Source: Alkalihalobacterium sp048323755 (GTDB lineage Bacteria > Bacillota > Bacilli > Bacillales > Bacillaceae_F). From it: a DNA stretch of 64,000 bases. Numbering within the stretch: the first letter of the stretch is position 1; the number at the start of each line of letters is the position of its first letter. The notes under the pieces are model-generated. The model was not told the DNA's origin and searched no databases. It saw nothing but the letters and a program-made list of their open reading frames with translations. Location: contig NZ_JBLWFS010000022.1 of NCBI RefSeq assembly GCF_048323755.1, positions 1-64,000 of the forward strand, read 5' to 3'. This document shows positions 52,219 to 61,505 of this stretch, in pieces. The position numbers and the translations under genes are program-made.

Positions 52219-52401
52219 ATTATCAGCATCCATTCATTTCTTGTTCCATTAGCGGTTGCGGCCATTACTATTTTTGGGGGACTGTTTATCACTCAATGGT
52301 TGGTGGCCGGTGAACTACTACTAAGCCACCTTATGATAGCAATAATAGGTTTTGTACTTCTTACGGCTGCTTTAATTTGGAAAAAGAAGAACAAAAATTA
52401 A
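52219..52401 (+). CDS. Small two-helix membrane protein with no canonical start codon
   Basis: About 60 residues: two hydrophobic helices (FLVPLAVAAITIFGGLFI and LMIAIIGFVLLTAALIW) and a basic tail KKKNKN, giving a protein-like pattern. No ATG, GTG or TTG occurs before the first helix. AGAAGGGG is followed by ATT (52219) and ATC (52222), which could be rare starts. Alternatively the original start is lost and this is a remnant. Confidence 0.35.
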   Translation: MISIHSFLVPLAVAAITIFGGLFITQWLVAGELLLSHLMIAIIGFVLLTAALIWKKKNKN

Positions 52402-52438
52402 ATCTAGCCTTGATAGAGTTGGGTTGGGAAATGCAGAA

Positions 52439-52620
52439 GTGGACTCACAGGCCCTTATTTGTGATAAAATCAGTGGTTTCAGAGGTTTAGCGGACTCACA
52501 GGCTCTTATTGTCTGGAAAAACAGTTGTTTGCTCATAAAATCCTTTAAATAAGGGCTTCTCAGTCCGTGAAATTGAAAATCTCATAGATTTTAATGAAAT
52601 AAGGGCCTCTCAGTCCGTAA
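52439..52620. repeat. Dispersed inverted-repeat element, copy D
   Basis: Forward half-sites are GTGGACTCACAGGCCCTTATTT and GCGGACTCACAGGCTCTTATT (quoted in part). Inverted half-sites are AAATAAGGGCTTCTCAGTCC and AAATAAGGGCCTCTCAGTCC. Same order and spacing as copies B and C. Confidence 0.78.
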
Positions 52621-52720
52621 AAAATCATCAGCTATCCAAACAACCAATCTATCGGACTCTTTCATTAGAAATTATTATACATACGAACCCCATCGTTCGT
52701 TTCATGAGATGTATCTTCTC

Positions 52721-53191
52721 CTACATGTAATCTCGAAAAATCAAATCAGTAGAAATGGGTTTCATACCTAGTTCTCTTGACCAAATCGAGAGTTGACCGA
52801 TATGGTGAACTTCATGTGTGATGATATGGAGAAGAACTTTTTTGTACGTAAACGAATAGGAGACGCCCTTTTTATTTGTCAATTCCAACCGTTTTTCCTC
52901 ATCTTCACTTGTCCAGTGCTTTAGAAACTCTTCAGTATTCGCCCTTGTTTCCTTCGCATAGGCAATGACCTCATCAAGACTAGAGATGGAACTAAAATCA
53001 GTTGAGATAACAGGTTTATTTTGCATGTGATGAACCCATAATCGTTCACAATCAATGACGTGATAGAGGTTCTTTAAAATACTTCCGACCCCGCCAATTC
53101 GCTCTTTTCGTAACTCTTCTTCTGAAAGAGCTTCACACCATTTAAACCAATCATCTCTTACTTGCCAATTATACAAAAATAAATCTAACAT
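52721..53191 (-). CDS. DinB-family protein
   Basis: 156 residues of a four-helix bundle. Metal ligands are likely His in LKNLYHVIDCERLW and two His in HEVHHIGQLSIW, the DinB three-His pattern. The superfamily includes thiol-dependent S-transferases (bacillithiol in Bacillus), but activity is often unproved. AAGGAGTGG precedes the ATG. Single gene. Confidence 0.82.
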   Translation of the reverse strand: MLDLFLYNWQVRDDWFKWCEALSEEELRKERIGGVGSILKNLYHVIDCERLWVHHMQNKPVISTDFSSISSLDEVIAYAKETRANTEEFLKHWTSEDEEKRLELTNKKGVSYSFTYKKVLLHIITHEVHHIGQLSIWSRELGMKPISTDLIFRDYM

Positions 53192-53434
53192 CAGACCACT
53201 CCTTAAGCGTATGTTCTCAATATTATAGTAACCTATAAAACCATTTTTTTGATATAATTTGACTTAGTAGCTGGATAAAAATTACTAACGTATATCTTAA
53301 CATAGATTTGATCAGATCCCTGGAGGAAGATAGCGACTTGGTCATATAATGCAACGAAAGTAAAGAAAAATGTCTACACCTTGATAAGCTATAGGCAGGA
53401 GAGGAAGAGACAGAAATCAGGAGGAACCATTCAA

Positions 53435-54337
53435 ATGCCTGTTGGCTTACTATTAACTATTTCAATTATTGCTGTGTCTTTTGCAGCTATATTCGTCAAG
53501 TGGTCCGACGCACCTGCGACGATCTTAAGCATGTATCGAATGTATTTAGCTTGTCTTCTTTTATTCCCGATCGTATGGGTTAAAAGAGAACAATTTTTCA
53601 AACTATCTAGTAGGGATTGGTTGTTTTTAACGGTGGCTGGAGTCTTTTTAGGCTTACATTTTGCTTTGTGGTTCGGTTCGTTGAAGCTGACAACGGTAGC
53701 TAGTTCAACGATTATCTTATCTTTACAACCAATCGTTGCATTGATAGGAGGTTTTTTATTTTTCAAAGAAAAAGCAAGCAAATTGATCATATTACCAATA
53801 GGGATTTCAGTTGTAGGAGTCATTATGGTCGGCTGGGGTGACTTTGGATATGGAAACTCAGCTGCTATGATCGGAAATTTGTTATCATTCCTTAGTGTGA
53901 TCGCTGTAGTCGCTTATTTGCTAGTCGGTCAAAGTAAGGTGAAGAATATCTCTCATTGGATATATAGCTTTTGTGTATTTTTATTTGCTGGTGTTGCCTT
54001 AACGATATTTAATCTTGTATTCAGTATACCGATGGTTGGATACGACGCACGAGAATGGGGGATTTTTGTTTTATTAGCCATTGTCCCAACGATAGCTCAT
54101 GTCATATTTAACTTCCTATTAAAATACGTAAACACCACCACGATTTCCATGAGTATCTTAGGTGAACCAGTAGGGGCAACTCTTTTGGCAGTTATCCTCT
54201 TAGGAGAACAGGTCTTACTGTTTCAGATTGTAGGCGGGGTTATCGTTTTATTCGGTGTCTTTTTATTTTTACAGCAGCAAAAGAAAGCAGATCGCGTTAG
54301 GAAAAGGGTGGAGGCGGAGAAGAATATAACTACTTAG
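53435..54337 (+). CDS. EamA/DMT-family transporter
   Basis: About 300 residues and ten membrane helices in two EamA halves. Segments include SFAAIFVKWSDAPATILSMY (typical of the YdcZ/RhaT-like exporters), FGSLKLTTVASSTIILSLQP, KYVNTTTISMSILGEPVGAT and LGEQVLLFQIVGGVIVLFG. The substrate is unknown. Start at ATG 53435, with AGGAGG ahead; an in-frame ATG at 53381 would add a hydrophilic stretch and lacks a site. A terminator follows. Confidence 0.82.
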   Translation: MPVGLLLTISIIAVSFAAIFVKWSDAPATILSMYRMYLACLLLFPIVWVKREQFFKLSSRDWLFLTVAGVFLGLHFALWFGSLKLTTVASSTIILSLQPIVALIGGFLFFKEKASKLIILPIGISVVGVIMVGWGDFGYGNSAAMIGNLLSFLSVIAVVAYLLVGQSKVKNISHWIYSFCVFLFAGVALTIFNLVFSIPMVGYDAREWGIFVLLAIVPTIAHVIFNFLLKYVNTTTISMSILGEPVGATLLAVILLGEQVLLFQIVGGVIVLFGVFLFLQQQKKADRVRKRVEAEKNITT

Positions 54338-54372
54338 ACCAATGGATTTGGATTGAAAATAGGACTTGGTTT

Positions 54373-54413
54373 CAGGACGTTAAGGAAAAAAATGTAACGT
54401 CCTGTTTGATTTT
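54373..54413 (+). terminator. Intrinsic terminator
   Basis: CAGGACGTTA pairs with TAACGTCCTG, followed by TTTGATTTT. Confidence 0.82.
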
Positions 54414-54451
54414 AATTGAATAATCTGAGATTTTCTACTATAATACCAAAT

Positions 54452-54469
54452 ATACCAACCGGTTAGTAT
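54452..54469 (+). promoter_or_regulatory. TetR-type operator-like palindrome before the quinone reductase
   Basis: ATACCAACCGGTTAGTAT is an 18-bp dyad with one mismatched pair and an AACCGGTT core, like many TetR/AcrR operators. It lies just after ACTATAAT, a possible -10, and about 145 bases before the oxidoreductase start. No TetR gene is in the neighbourhood. Confidence 0.5.
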
Positions 54470-54612
54470 GTTCCTTCTTAACCGCCTTTGTATGCGCTTT
54501 ATATGTAGGAAGGATTTATTTTACCAGCAAGCACCATAACTGTAATTTGCGAACTATTAAATTCGTAATCTAGTATTTAAAATTCAAACTCAACAACAAA
54601 CAAGGAGATGAA

Positions 54613-55590
54613 ATGATGAAGGCGATTCAATTTCATGAGTACGGGAAACCCGATGTTTTAAAAGTAGTAGACGTTCCAACTCCACAAGTAGACAAAGGCC
54701 ATGTTCTAGTCCAAGTGAAGGCAGCAGGGGTCAATTTTGCCGATACAGCGAGACGTTATGGACAATATTTAGAAAAAACTCCTCTTCCATACATACCAGG
54801 AGGCGAAGTTTCCGGTGTGATTACCGAGGTGGCTCCTGATGTCACTGACTTTAAAGTAGGGGATCGTGTCGTTGCATTAACTGCCAATGGAGGTTATGCA
54901 GAATACATTGCCCTCCACGAATCTCAACTCGTTCAAATCCCAGATCAAGTAGATTTTAACCAGGCGGCCTCAATTTTAGGGCAGGGTCTATCCGCGTATC
55001 ATATTTTAAAAACATCAGGGCAAATGAAAAAAAATGAAACAGTCCTCGTCCATGCTGCCGCGGGTGGAGTAGGTACTTTAGCTGTGCAGTTGGCGAAAAT
55101 TATGGGGGCAAGCCACGTTATCGCTACAGCAAGTAGTACTGAAAAGCTAGAACTTGCAGCTTCATTAGGTGCGGACACTGTCATCAATTACACAGAAGAA
55201 AGCTGGCATAAGCAAGTACGTTCCGTAACAGACGGGAAGGGTGTCGACGTGATCCTCGAAATGGTAGGTGGAGAAATTTTCAAGAACAGCTTGAAGTGCC
55301 TAGCTATTAATGGACGTCTCGTCATCTATGGTCGGGCCGGAGGACAGATCACACAATTTGATCCTGCGATCCTCATGCAACGAAATGTAAGTGTCGTCGG
55401 GTTTTGGTTAGTTCATATTCTAAACGATACCAAACTATATAAAGATAGTGTAAAAGAATTACTAACGTATATCAGCGAAGGACAATTGAAATTAATTGTG
55501 GGTGAAGCTCTACCATTAGAGGAAGCGGATAAGGCTCATGAATTAATTGAAGGACGTAAAACAATTGGAAAACTTGTGTTAAATCCGTAA
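54613..55590 (+). CDS. NADPH:quinone oxidoreductase (zinc-free MDR/QOR family)
   Basis: 325 residues. It opens MKAIQFHEYGKPDVLKVVDV, has GVNFADTARRYGQY, the NADPH Rossmann motif VLVHAAAGGVGTLAVQLAK and GVDVILEMVGG. No structural zinc Cys cluster is present, placing it in the QOR branch, which reduces quinones or enones. AAGGAGATG precedes the ATG pair (54613/54616). The molybdopterin enzyme starts 20 bases later, so the two may be co-transcribed. Confidence 0.85.
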   Translation: MMKAIQFHEYGKPDVLKVVDVPTPQVDKGHVLVQVKAAGVNFADTARRYGQYLEKTPLPYIPGGEVSGVITEVAPDVTDFKVGDRVVALTANGGYAEYIALHESQLVQIPDQVDFNQAASILGQGLSAYHILKTSGQMKKNETVLVHAAAGGVGTLAVQLAKIMGASHVIATASSTEKLELAASLGADTVINYTEESWHKQVRSVTDGKGVDVILEMVGGEIFKNSLKCLAINGRLVIYGRAGGQITQFDPAILMQRNVSVVGFWLVHILNDTKLYKDSVKELLTYISEGQLKLIVGEALPLEEADKAHELIEGRKTIGKLVLNP

Positions 55591-55610
55591 CCCTAAAAAA
55601 ATGAGGGGAT

Positions 55611-57920
55611 GTGATCGTTCTGAAGAGTGAAACTAGTAAGGTGGACCAGTCTATAACTGTTAACTATCGGACGTGTCCTTTATGTGAAGCGACATGTGGC
55701 TTAGAAATCCATACAAAAGGTCAGGAAGTCATCCATATTAAAGGCGATAAATTAGACCCTTTAAGTCGTGGTTATTTATGTCCTAAAGGTTATAGTTTAA
55801 AAGAATTGCACTCGGACCCGGATCGTCTAAAGAAACCGATGATTCGTAGAGGTGAGAATTGGGAGGAGGCCTCATGGGATGAGGCTTTCTCAGAAATCAG
55901 GATGAGGCTGCGTCCGATTATCGAGAACTACGGAAAAAATGCTGTTGGAGTTTATCTAGGAAACCCGATTGTTCATAATTTAGGATTGATGTTATATATG
56001 CCGATGTTCTTGCGCTCATTAGGTAGCAAAAACATCTTTTCCGCTAGTACACTAGATCAAATTCCTAAACAACTTTCATCTGAATTCATGTTTGGAAGTG
56101 ATAGTAATCTACCTATTCCTGATATTGACCGTACCGATTTTATATTAATGATTGGAGCCAATCCATTAGCCTCTAATGGCAGTTTAATGACAGCACCGAA
56201 TATGAGAGGGCGTTTAAAATCGCTTCAAGAACGCGGTGGTAAGTTTATTGTGATTGATCCTGTTCGTACCGTGACAGCGAAACAAGCCGATGAACATCAT
56301 TTTATTCGTCCAGGGACAGATGCATTATTGTTACTTGGACTAATCCATACTCTGTTTGCTGAAAATTTGGTGAAGCTCGGTAAGTTAGCTGACCTAATTA
56401 ATGGGCTAGAAGACATTGAATTGCTATCAAAGGATTTCGCTCCAGAGCTCGTAGGTCCTAAATGCGGGATACCAGCGGAAACGATTCGTTGTATGGCACG
56501 TGAATTAGCAACAACTCCTAAGGCTGTTGTCTATGGGAGAATGGGAACCTGTACCCAGCTGTTTGGTACAATGAATAGCTGGCTGATCGAAGTCATCAAT
56601 GTGCTCACTGGGCATCTGGACAGTGAGGGTGGCGTGATGTTTACCAATCCGGCAACGAGGCGAGCTCAAACGAAAAAATCCCGTAAACCGCGCTACAATC
56701 GCTTTCAGTCTAATGTTAGAAATTTGCCTGAGGTACTAGGGGAACTACCAACGTCTAGTCTGGCAGAAGAGGTCGAAAATCCGGGTCCTGATCAGATCAA
56801 AGCCTTTATATCAGTTGCTGGCAATCCCGCTCTTTCAGCTCCTAATAGCGAAAGGTTAAACAAAGCTTTGGAAAAAGTGGACTTTATGGTCAGTTTGGAC
56901 TGTTATTTAAATGAAACGACACGGCATGCCGATGTGATTTTACCAGCCCCTTCACCGCTTGAGAGATCGCATTATGATATCACTTTCTATAGTCTAGCAA
57001 TTCGAAACGTTGCTCATTATTCTCCAGCTGTTTTTGACCTACCAAAAGAGCACAAAGACGAGTGGGAAACGCTCCTAAATCTAATTGCTGCGGTCAACGA
57101 TCAAGAAATCACAGGGGACGTAACGAAAACGTTGGATGACGTTATGGTGAAGGAAATCATCAAACATGAGGTAAAGAACGAAAATTCTCCTATTTATGAA
57201 AAGAATAATGGAGAAATAATGGGCTTGTTGAACGAAAGAAAGGGACCTGAGCGGTTACTAGATTTTTATTTAAGGGTTGGCCCATATGGAGACCACTTTG
57301 GTAAGAACCCTGATGGATTAACTCTAGCTGTACTTGAGGATCATCCTAACGGAATGGACTTAGGAGCGCTTCAACCAAGAATAAGAGATAGTCTACAAAC
57401 CCCTTCAGGCAAAATTGAGTTAGCTCCATCTGTATTGATTAACGATGTCGACCGTCTGAAAGAAACGATGAATTCACATTCCGATCATCTTCTTCTTGTA
57501 GGACGAAGAGATCTCCGGAGCAATAATTCCTGGATGCATAACCTCCCCGTGCTAGTAAAAGGAGAAGACCGTTGTAAACTTTGGCTTCATCCCGATGATG
57601 CCAACCGGATCGGCCTTCAAGCCGGAGATCAAGCACTAGTACAATCCCGTACAGGTCAAATCATTGCGCCTGTCCAAATTACAGAAGATGTCATGCCAGG
57701 AATAGTTAGCCTGCCACACGGGTGGGGGCATAACGTTCCCGGGATCCGTCTTCACGTAGCAGAACAGAATGCTGGAAGCAACGTAAATATTTTAACGGAC
57801 GAACAAGTCATCGATACAGTTTCAGGAACCGCAGTCCTAAATGGAGTCCCTGTAAGAATTGAGAAGACTGAGGACACTCCAATACGATCTGTAGCTACTA
57901 ATGCTATGCAGGAAAATTAA
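55611..57920 (+). CDS. Molybdopterin oxidoreductase with [4Fe-4S] cluster
   Basis: 769 residues. The N-terminal Mo4Fe4S domain has CPLCEATCGLEIHTKG with a fourth Cys in GYLCPKGYS. The molybdopterin body follows (VYLGNPIVHNLGLMLYMPMF, LMIGANPLASNGSLM, GGKFIVIDPVRT). A molydop_binding domain at about 620-740 has LLLVGRRDLRSNNSWMHNLP and SLPHGWGHN. It is a soluble single-subunit-like member, as in Bacillus YoaE-type proteins of unknown substrate; no partner subunit or cofactor gene is nearby. GTG start directly after GAGGGGAT. Confidence 0.84.
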   Translation: MIVLKSETSKVDQSITVNYRTCPLCEATCGLEIHTKGQEVIHIKGDKLDPLSRGYLCPKGYSLKELHSDPDRLKKPMIRRGENWEEASWDEAFSEIRMRLRPIIENYGKNAVGVYLGNPIVHNLGLMLYMPMFLRSLGSKNIFSASTLDQIPKQLSSEFMFGSDSNLPIPDIDRTDFILMIGANPLASNGSLMTAPNMRGRLKSLQERGGKFIVIDPVRTVTAKQADEHHFIRPGTDALLLLGLIHTLFAENLVKLGKLADLINGLEDIELLSKDFAPELVGPKCGIPAETIRCMARELATTPKAVVYGRMGTCTQLFGTMNSWLIEVINVLTGHLDSEGGVMFTNPATRRAQTKKSRKPRYNRFQSNVRNLPEVLGELPTSSLAEEVENPGPDQIKAFISVAGNPALSAPNSERLNKALEKVDFMVSLDCYLNETTRHADVILPAPSPLERSHYDITFYSLAIRNVAHYSPAVFDLPKEHKDEWETLLNLIAAVNDQEITGDVTKTLDDVMVKEIIKHEVKNENSPIYEKNNGEIMGLLNERKGPERLLDFYLRVGPYGDHFGKNPDGLTLAVLEDHPNGMDLGALQPRIRDSLQTPSGKIELAPSVLINDVDRLKETMNSHSDHLLLVGRRDLRSNNSWMHNLPVLVKGEDRCKLWLHPDDANRIGLQAGDQALVQSRTGQIIAPVQITEDVMPGIVSLPHGWGHNVPGIRLHVAEQNAGSNVNILTDEQVIDTVSGTAVLNGVPVRIEKTEDTPIRSVATNAMQEN

Positions 57921-57999
57921 GTTTTAAAATGTTAAACCCATTCTCCATGGCTTTTGTTAGGCTAAATCTATTTTCTACGAAAGATAAATCAAATCCTTA

Positions 58000-58034
58000 A
58001 AGCGATGCTTCTTTTAGAAGGGCATCGTTTTTTT
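58000..58034 (+). terminator. Intrinsic terminator
   Basis: GCGATGC pairs with GGCATCGT-type arm around TTCTTTTAGAAG, then seven T residues. Confidence 0.75.
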
Positions 58035-58157
58035 ACTAAAAAAGATAATTCATCAAAATAGATTACAATTTTGCCGTAACAAAAAATAAGAAAAACAGGT
58101 TGTTAGAGTAGATGATAATTTATAGCTGATTAAGTTACATTTCAATAAGGGGGCACT

Positions 58158-58697
58158 ATGTACAATAAACAAATCATCCCATATTTACTATTTTTATTAC
58201 CATTAACACTATTACTAACAGCCTGTTCGTCTTCACCGCAATATAAGACACCAACAAATGAGCAAGTTTACGAATTTATTCGATCCAGTAAAATAGAACC
58301 GCTAGCGATCAAAGACGTGGGTGAATTTTCAACCGTTGTGTTAGTTCAGACAGATAGAAGTTACGCTTATTATACGTTGCATTCTAACGAATCAGGAGAA
58401 GTTGTACATAACTATTTAGGAATTAATAACATCTCTAAAACGGAACCCGTTTCGGTTCTAAATGGTGTAATCGATTTGACCTTTGTTGGTCTCATTTTTA
58501 ATGATAACGAACTGTTTGAAGCCGTTGACCGAGTGGACGTATTATTTCAGTCGGGGAGGAAAGTGACTGAGAAAGTACAAGGCAGAGGCGTTATTGTACC
58601 GAGTAAATTAAAAGGGATCGACGGGGAGTATATGGAAATTGAAATTTATGATAAAGAAGAGAAAATTCTAAAAAAGATCGTACGTGAATCCCTGTAG
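58158..58697 (+). CDS. Hypothetical lipoprotein
   Basis: 179 residues with a signal peptide and lipobox LLTAC (Cys 23) followed by SSSPQ. The mature part is mostly beta (VVLVQTDRSYAYYTLHSNES, VLNGVIDLTFVGLIFNDNEL). Family not recognised. GGGGGCAC lies before the ATG. Single gene. Confidence 0.65.
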   Translation: MYNKQIIPYLLFLLPLTLLLTACSSSPQYKTPTNEQVYEFIRSSKIEPLAIKDVGEFSTVVLVQTDRSYAYYTLHSNESGEVVHNYLGINNISKTEPVSVLNGVIDLTFVGLIFNDNELFEAVDRVDVLFQSGRKVTEKVQGRGVIVPSKLKGIDGEYMEIEIYDKEEKILKKIVRESL

Positions 58698-58907
58698 ATT
58701 TGATTGGTTTAATAGACTCGTTTCAGCCGTCCTTAGTACAAGGTACTCGTATTATTTATTTCGTTTTCATCACTTGGACTTATATAAACATATTTACTAA
58801 AACTGAAACCTTTTAGCTCATTGACCGTATTACATAGGGTGGAAAGTCACATATTTAGTGAATGGGTTCCTGAAACGCATAATAAATAATACTCGTGAGG
58901 TGATCTC

Positions 58908-59093
58908 TTGTTTAAAAACCGAACAAAAGCAGGGAAGATAATCGGATATAGCGGGCTCCTTATTTTTTTAATTGGAATGTTTTTCTTAGTTGAGGCAACA
59001 AACGAGGTTTTAAGAAATATCCTTCTTATTGTCGGGGTGGCGGGGATCCTTGCTTCAAACCTCTTTCGAATAGTAAGGGATGGGAAACAATGA
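58908..59093 (+). CDS. Small two-helix membrane protein
   Basis: 61 residues with helices at about 11-28 and 36-53. TTG start with GAGGTGATC ahead. The stop overlaps the start of the next gene (ATGA), so they are translationally coupled; it may be an accessory of that hydrolase. Family unknown. Confidence 0.6.
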   Translation: MFKNRTKAGKIIGYSGLLIFLIGMFFLVEATNEVLRNILLIVGVAGILASNLFRIVRDGKQ

Positions 59094-59821
59094 AACTAAT
59101 ATTAAAGCGTGTTTTGTTATGGGGGACGATAGCAGTTATATCACTTACTATAATTACTGCTATTTTTATTAATCTCAATACATATAACCCCATGGAAAAA
59201 GCTCTAGAAGCTATGAAACAGCCGAATGTCGTCGTGGAAAATAATACGATTATTTTTAACCCAGAAGAACCGCCTATCGCAAACGTTGTTTTTTATCAAG
59301 GAGGATTAGTAAAGACTGAGGCATATGCTGTTTTAGGGCAGTCTTTAGCTCAAGAAGGCATACGTGTTTTTATGCCTCAAATGTTCTTAAATTTAGCTAT
59401 AACTAATACTGGTGCCTTTGAGAATATCAGACAAACGTATGAAAATGGACAAATGTGGTTTATTGGTGGACACTCTCTTGGAGGTGCGAGTGCCTCCATT
59501 TATACAGCGAATAACGTTAATAACATAGACGGAATCTTCTTTTTAGGTTCTTACCCAAGTGATAGCAGTGTCTTAGCTGAAAAGCCTTTAAAAGTTCTTT
59601 CTATTCATGCAACAAATGATCAAATACTCAATTATGAAAAATATATTGAAACGAAGGATATTTTGCCGACAGACACGGTATTTATTGAAATTGAGGGCGG
59701 AAATCATTCTAATTTTGGTTATTACGGTCTACAAAGTGGCGATGGAAAAAGTACCATTTCACGGGAAGTTCAGCAAGAACTCGTTGTCGAAGCAATTGTA
59801 CAAATGATAAGAAATAAATGA
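59090..59821 (+). CDS. Membrane-anchored alpha/beta hydrolase
   Basis: 243 residues. An N-terminal membrane helix (LLWGTIAVISLTIITAIF) anchors an alpha/beta-hydrolase fold of the Abhydrolase_5 type: VVFYQGGLVKTEAYAVLGQS, nucleophile elbow GGHSLGGASA (Ser), then SIHATNDQIL (Asp) and EGGNHSNFGYY (His). It probably acts outside the membrane on an ester or carbohydrate; substrate unknown. Coupled to the small membrane protein upstream. Confidence 0.8.
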   Translation: MKLILKRVLLWGTIAVISLTIITAIFINLNTYNPMEKALEAMKQPNVVVENNTIIFNPEEPPIANVVFYQGGLVKTEAYAVLGQSLAQEGIRVFMPQMFLNLAITNTGAFENIRQTYENGQMWFIGGHSLGGASASIYTANNVNNIDGIFFLGSYPSDSSVLAEKPLKVLSIHATNDQILNYEKYIETKDILPTDTVFIEIEGGNHSNFGYYGLQSGDGKSTISREVQQELVVEAIVQMIRNK

Positions 59822-59825
59822 GAGG

Positions 59826-59853
59826 AAAGCGGCGGCAAGCTATCGCTTTTTTT
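59826..59853 (+). terminator. Short intrinsic terminator
   Basis: AAAGCG pairs with CGCTTT, and the T-run continues for a total of seven. Confidence 0.6.
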
Positions 59854-60033
59854 GTATAGTGTAGACTCGTGGAAAATGGAACGGGCTATCTGATGCATTA
59901 AACAACAGCAAGGTTTAATCATTGTTTTCCTTAATTTATCCAAAGTAAAATATTTTAATAGTACATTGTATTGAAGGTGCAATGTGCTGTATTTGACTTA
60001 AGCACAAGTCATTAATTTGTAAAGGAGCTCAAA

Positions 60034-60477
60034 ATGAACAGACTAAACATTATTACACTAGGCACTAAAGACATTGTAAAGAGCCATGAGTTTTTTAAAA
60101 AGATAGGATTTGATACGTCGATCAAAGGACCTGAGTCTAATCCAGATATTATTTTTTTCAAAAACGAAGGAACAAAAATTGCTCTATATCCACTAGAAGA
60201 GCTTGCTAAAGATATCAATCCAAGACAACCTCCACAAATCGGTACAGGTTTCCCTGGGATTACGTTAGCTTACAATGCTAAATCGATGGAAGAAGTGGAT
60301 GACATTTTAGCCCAGGCCGAGTTAGCAGGTGCCGTCATTGTCAAACAGCCGCAAAAAACGGATTGGGGCGGTTATGGTGGTTATTTTACCGACTTAGATG
60401 GCTACTATTGGGAAGTGGCCTACGGGGAGTTTTGGGAGTTTGATGATTCCAACATGCTAGTGATTGAGGATGAATGA
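60034..60477 (+). CDS. VOC/glyoxalase-family protein
   Basis: 147 residues. Two beta-alpha-beta-beta-beta modules: NIITLGTKDIVKSHEFFKKI with GFD, and VDDILAQAELAGAVIVKQPQ with GGYGGYFTDLDGYYWEVAYG. It resembles lactoylglutathione lyase / dioxygenase relatives; activity unknown. AAAGGAGCTC precedes the ATG. Confidence 0.82.
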   Translation: MNRLNIITLGTKDIVKSHEFFKKIGFDTSIKGPESNPDIIFFKNEGTKIALYPLEELAKDINPRQPPQIGTGFPGITLAYNAKSMEEVDDILAQAELAGAVIVKQPQKTDWGGYGGYFTDLDGYYWEVAYGEFWEFDDSNMLVIEDE

Positions 60478-60508
60478 TCGGCTAGTCTATCATAGATCTG
60501 CGGAAGTG

Positions 60509-60545
60509 AAGGCATAGAGGATGTATTTCTCTATGCCTTGTTTGT
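60509..60545. terminator. Terminator between convergent genes
   Basis: AAGGCATAGAG pairs with CTCTATGCCTT; a GTTTGTTG tail follows on the plus strand. Confidence 0.75.
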
Positions 60546-60561
60546 TGCATATAAAATTTCC

Positions 60562-61287
60562 TTACCACTGAAAGAAAAACTTTAGGGACATCGTGACTGT
60601 GGTGTAAGATACAACCCCAATCGTAAACGTAAGATAATGCGCTTCATCATCCGGCGGCAGTTCATATTTAAGCACGTTCAATATCATTGCTCCCGAAATA
60701 AAGGCAAAAATAATCGATTCAATGAAAGGTGACAAATCAATTGTGACTCCCAACAACCATCCTGCTAGAATGCCTGTCGCAAGAACGTAACGGCCAACAT
60801 GATTATAAATATCGGCATACTCTCTCCATAAATCATGGGCAACTGCAACAAAATGCAGCCCTACTGCTAGTCCATAGAAAACGGCCTGAATTCCTAACAC
60901 ATCGTGTGAAATGATCGTATAAGCGACTAACATATTATAAATGCCAAAAAAGATAATTTGTAACCAAAAGAGAGTTCGCGCTTTATGTGTTTTATCGTTA
61001 AGCTGCGCCTTTCTAACGACTTTCTGTATGCCGTAAAAGATTAACAGCCCAATTAATCCAATAAAGTACAGCTCAGACTCCATCGTAAAATAATCCCCGT
61101 ACTTTTTAACGATAATTTGCTCTTTGTGTAAAGTCGGCAGAACGTATACGAATACATACGATACAGCGAGTCCACCAGAAAAGGAAAACCACTTTAACCG
61201 CTTAATCCGATCAGACGGAATGACTTCATTGGCGAGGAGATGTATCAATATAAAGGCCAACCCCATTATAAATGCATCGAGTGTCAT
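60562..61287 (-). CDS. Seven- or eight-helix membrane protein, unknown function
   Basis: 241 residues, largely hydrophobic. The segment WFSFSGGLAVSYVFVYVLP faintly resembles ZIP transporters, and GLHFVAVAHDLWREYADIYN carries a His-rich loop, but there is no firm family match. AAGGAGTATAC precedes the ATG. Single gene on the minus strand. Confidence 0.6.
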   Translation of the reverse strand: MTLDAFIMGLAFILIHLLANEVIPSDRIKRLKWFSFSGGLAVSYVFVYVLPTLHKEQIIVKKYGDYFTMESELYFIGLIGLLIFYGIQKVVRKAQLNDKTHKARTLFWLQIIFFGIYNMLVAYTIISHDVLGIQAVFYGLAVGLHFVAVAHDLWREYADIYNHVGRYVLATGILAGWLLGVTIDLSPFIESIIFAFISGAMILNVLKYELPPDDEAHYLTFTIGVVSYTTVTMSLKFFFQW

Positions 61288-61399
61288 GTTGTATACTCCT
61301 TCATCAAGGTCTTAGTATATCTTTTCCAGATCAGGAGTAGTTCATGAGGGGTTCTAAAGTGGGAAATGAATATTTACCGAAGAAACGAGAAGAGTTATT

Positions 61400-61505
61400 G
61401 TCCGTTTTGGAGAATTTATTGTCCGTTTTGAAAATTTATTGTCTGATTTCGATTTTTATTGTCCGATTTAAAAATATACTGTCCGATTTTAATTTTTATT
61501 GTCCA
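61400..61505. repeat. 20-bp tandem repeat array (ATTGTCCGATTT units)
   Basis: GTCCG or GTCTG recurs at 61400, 61421, 61441, 61461 and 61481, with GTCCA at 61501: a 20-base period over six units, each TTTATTGTCCGATTTNNAAT-like. It lies in a 563-base gap (61288-61850) that holds no other recognised feature. Confidence 0.85.
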
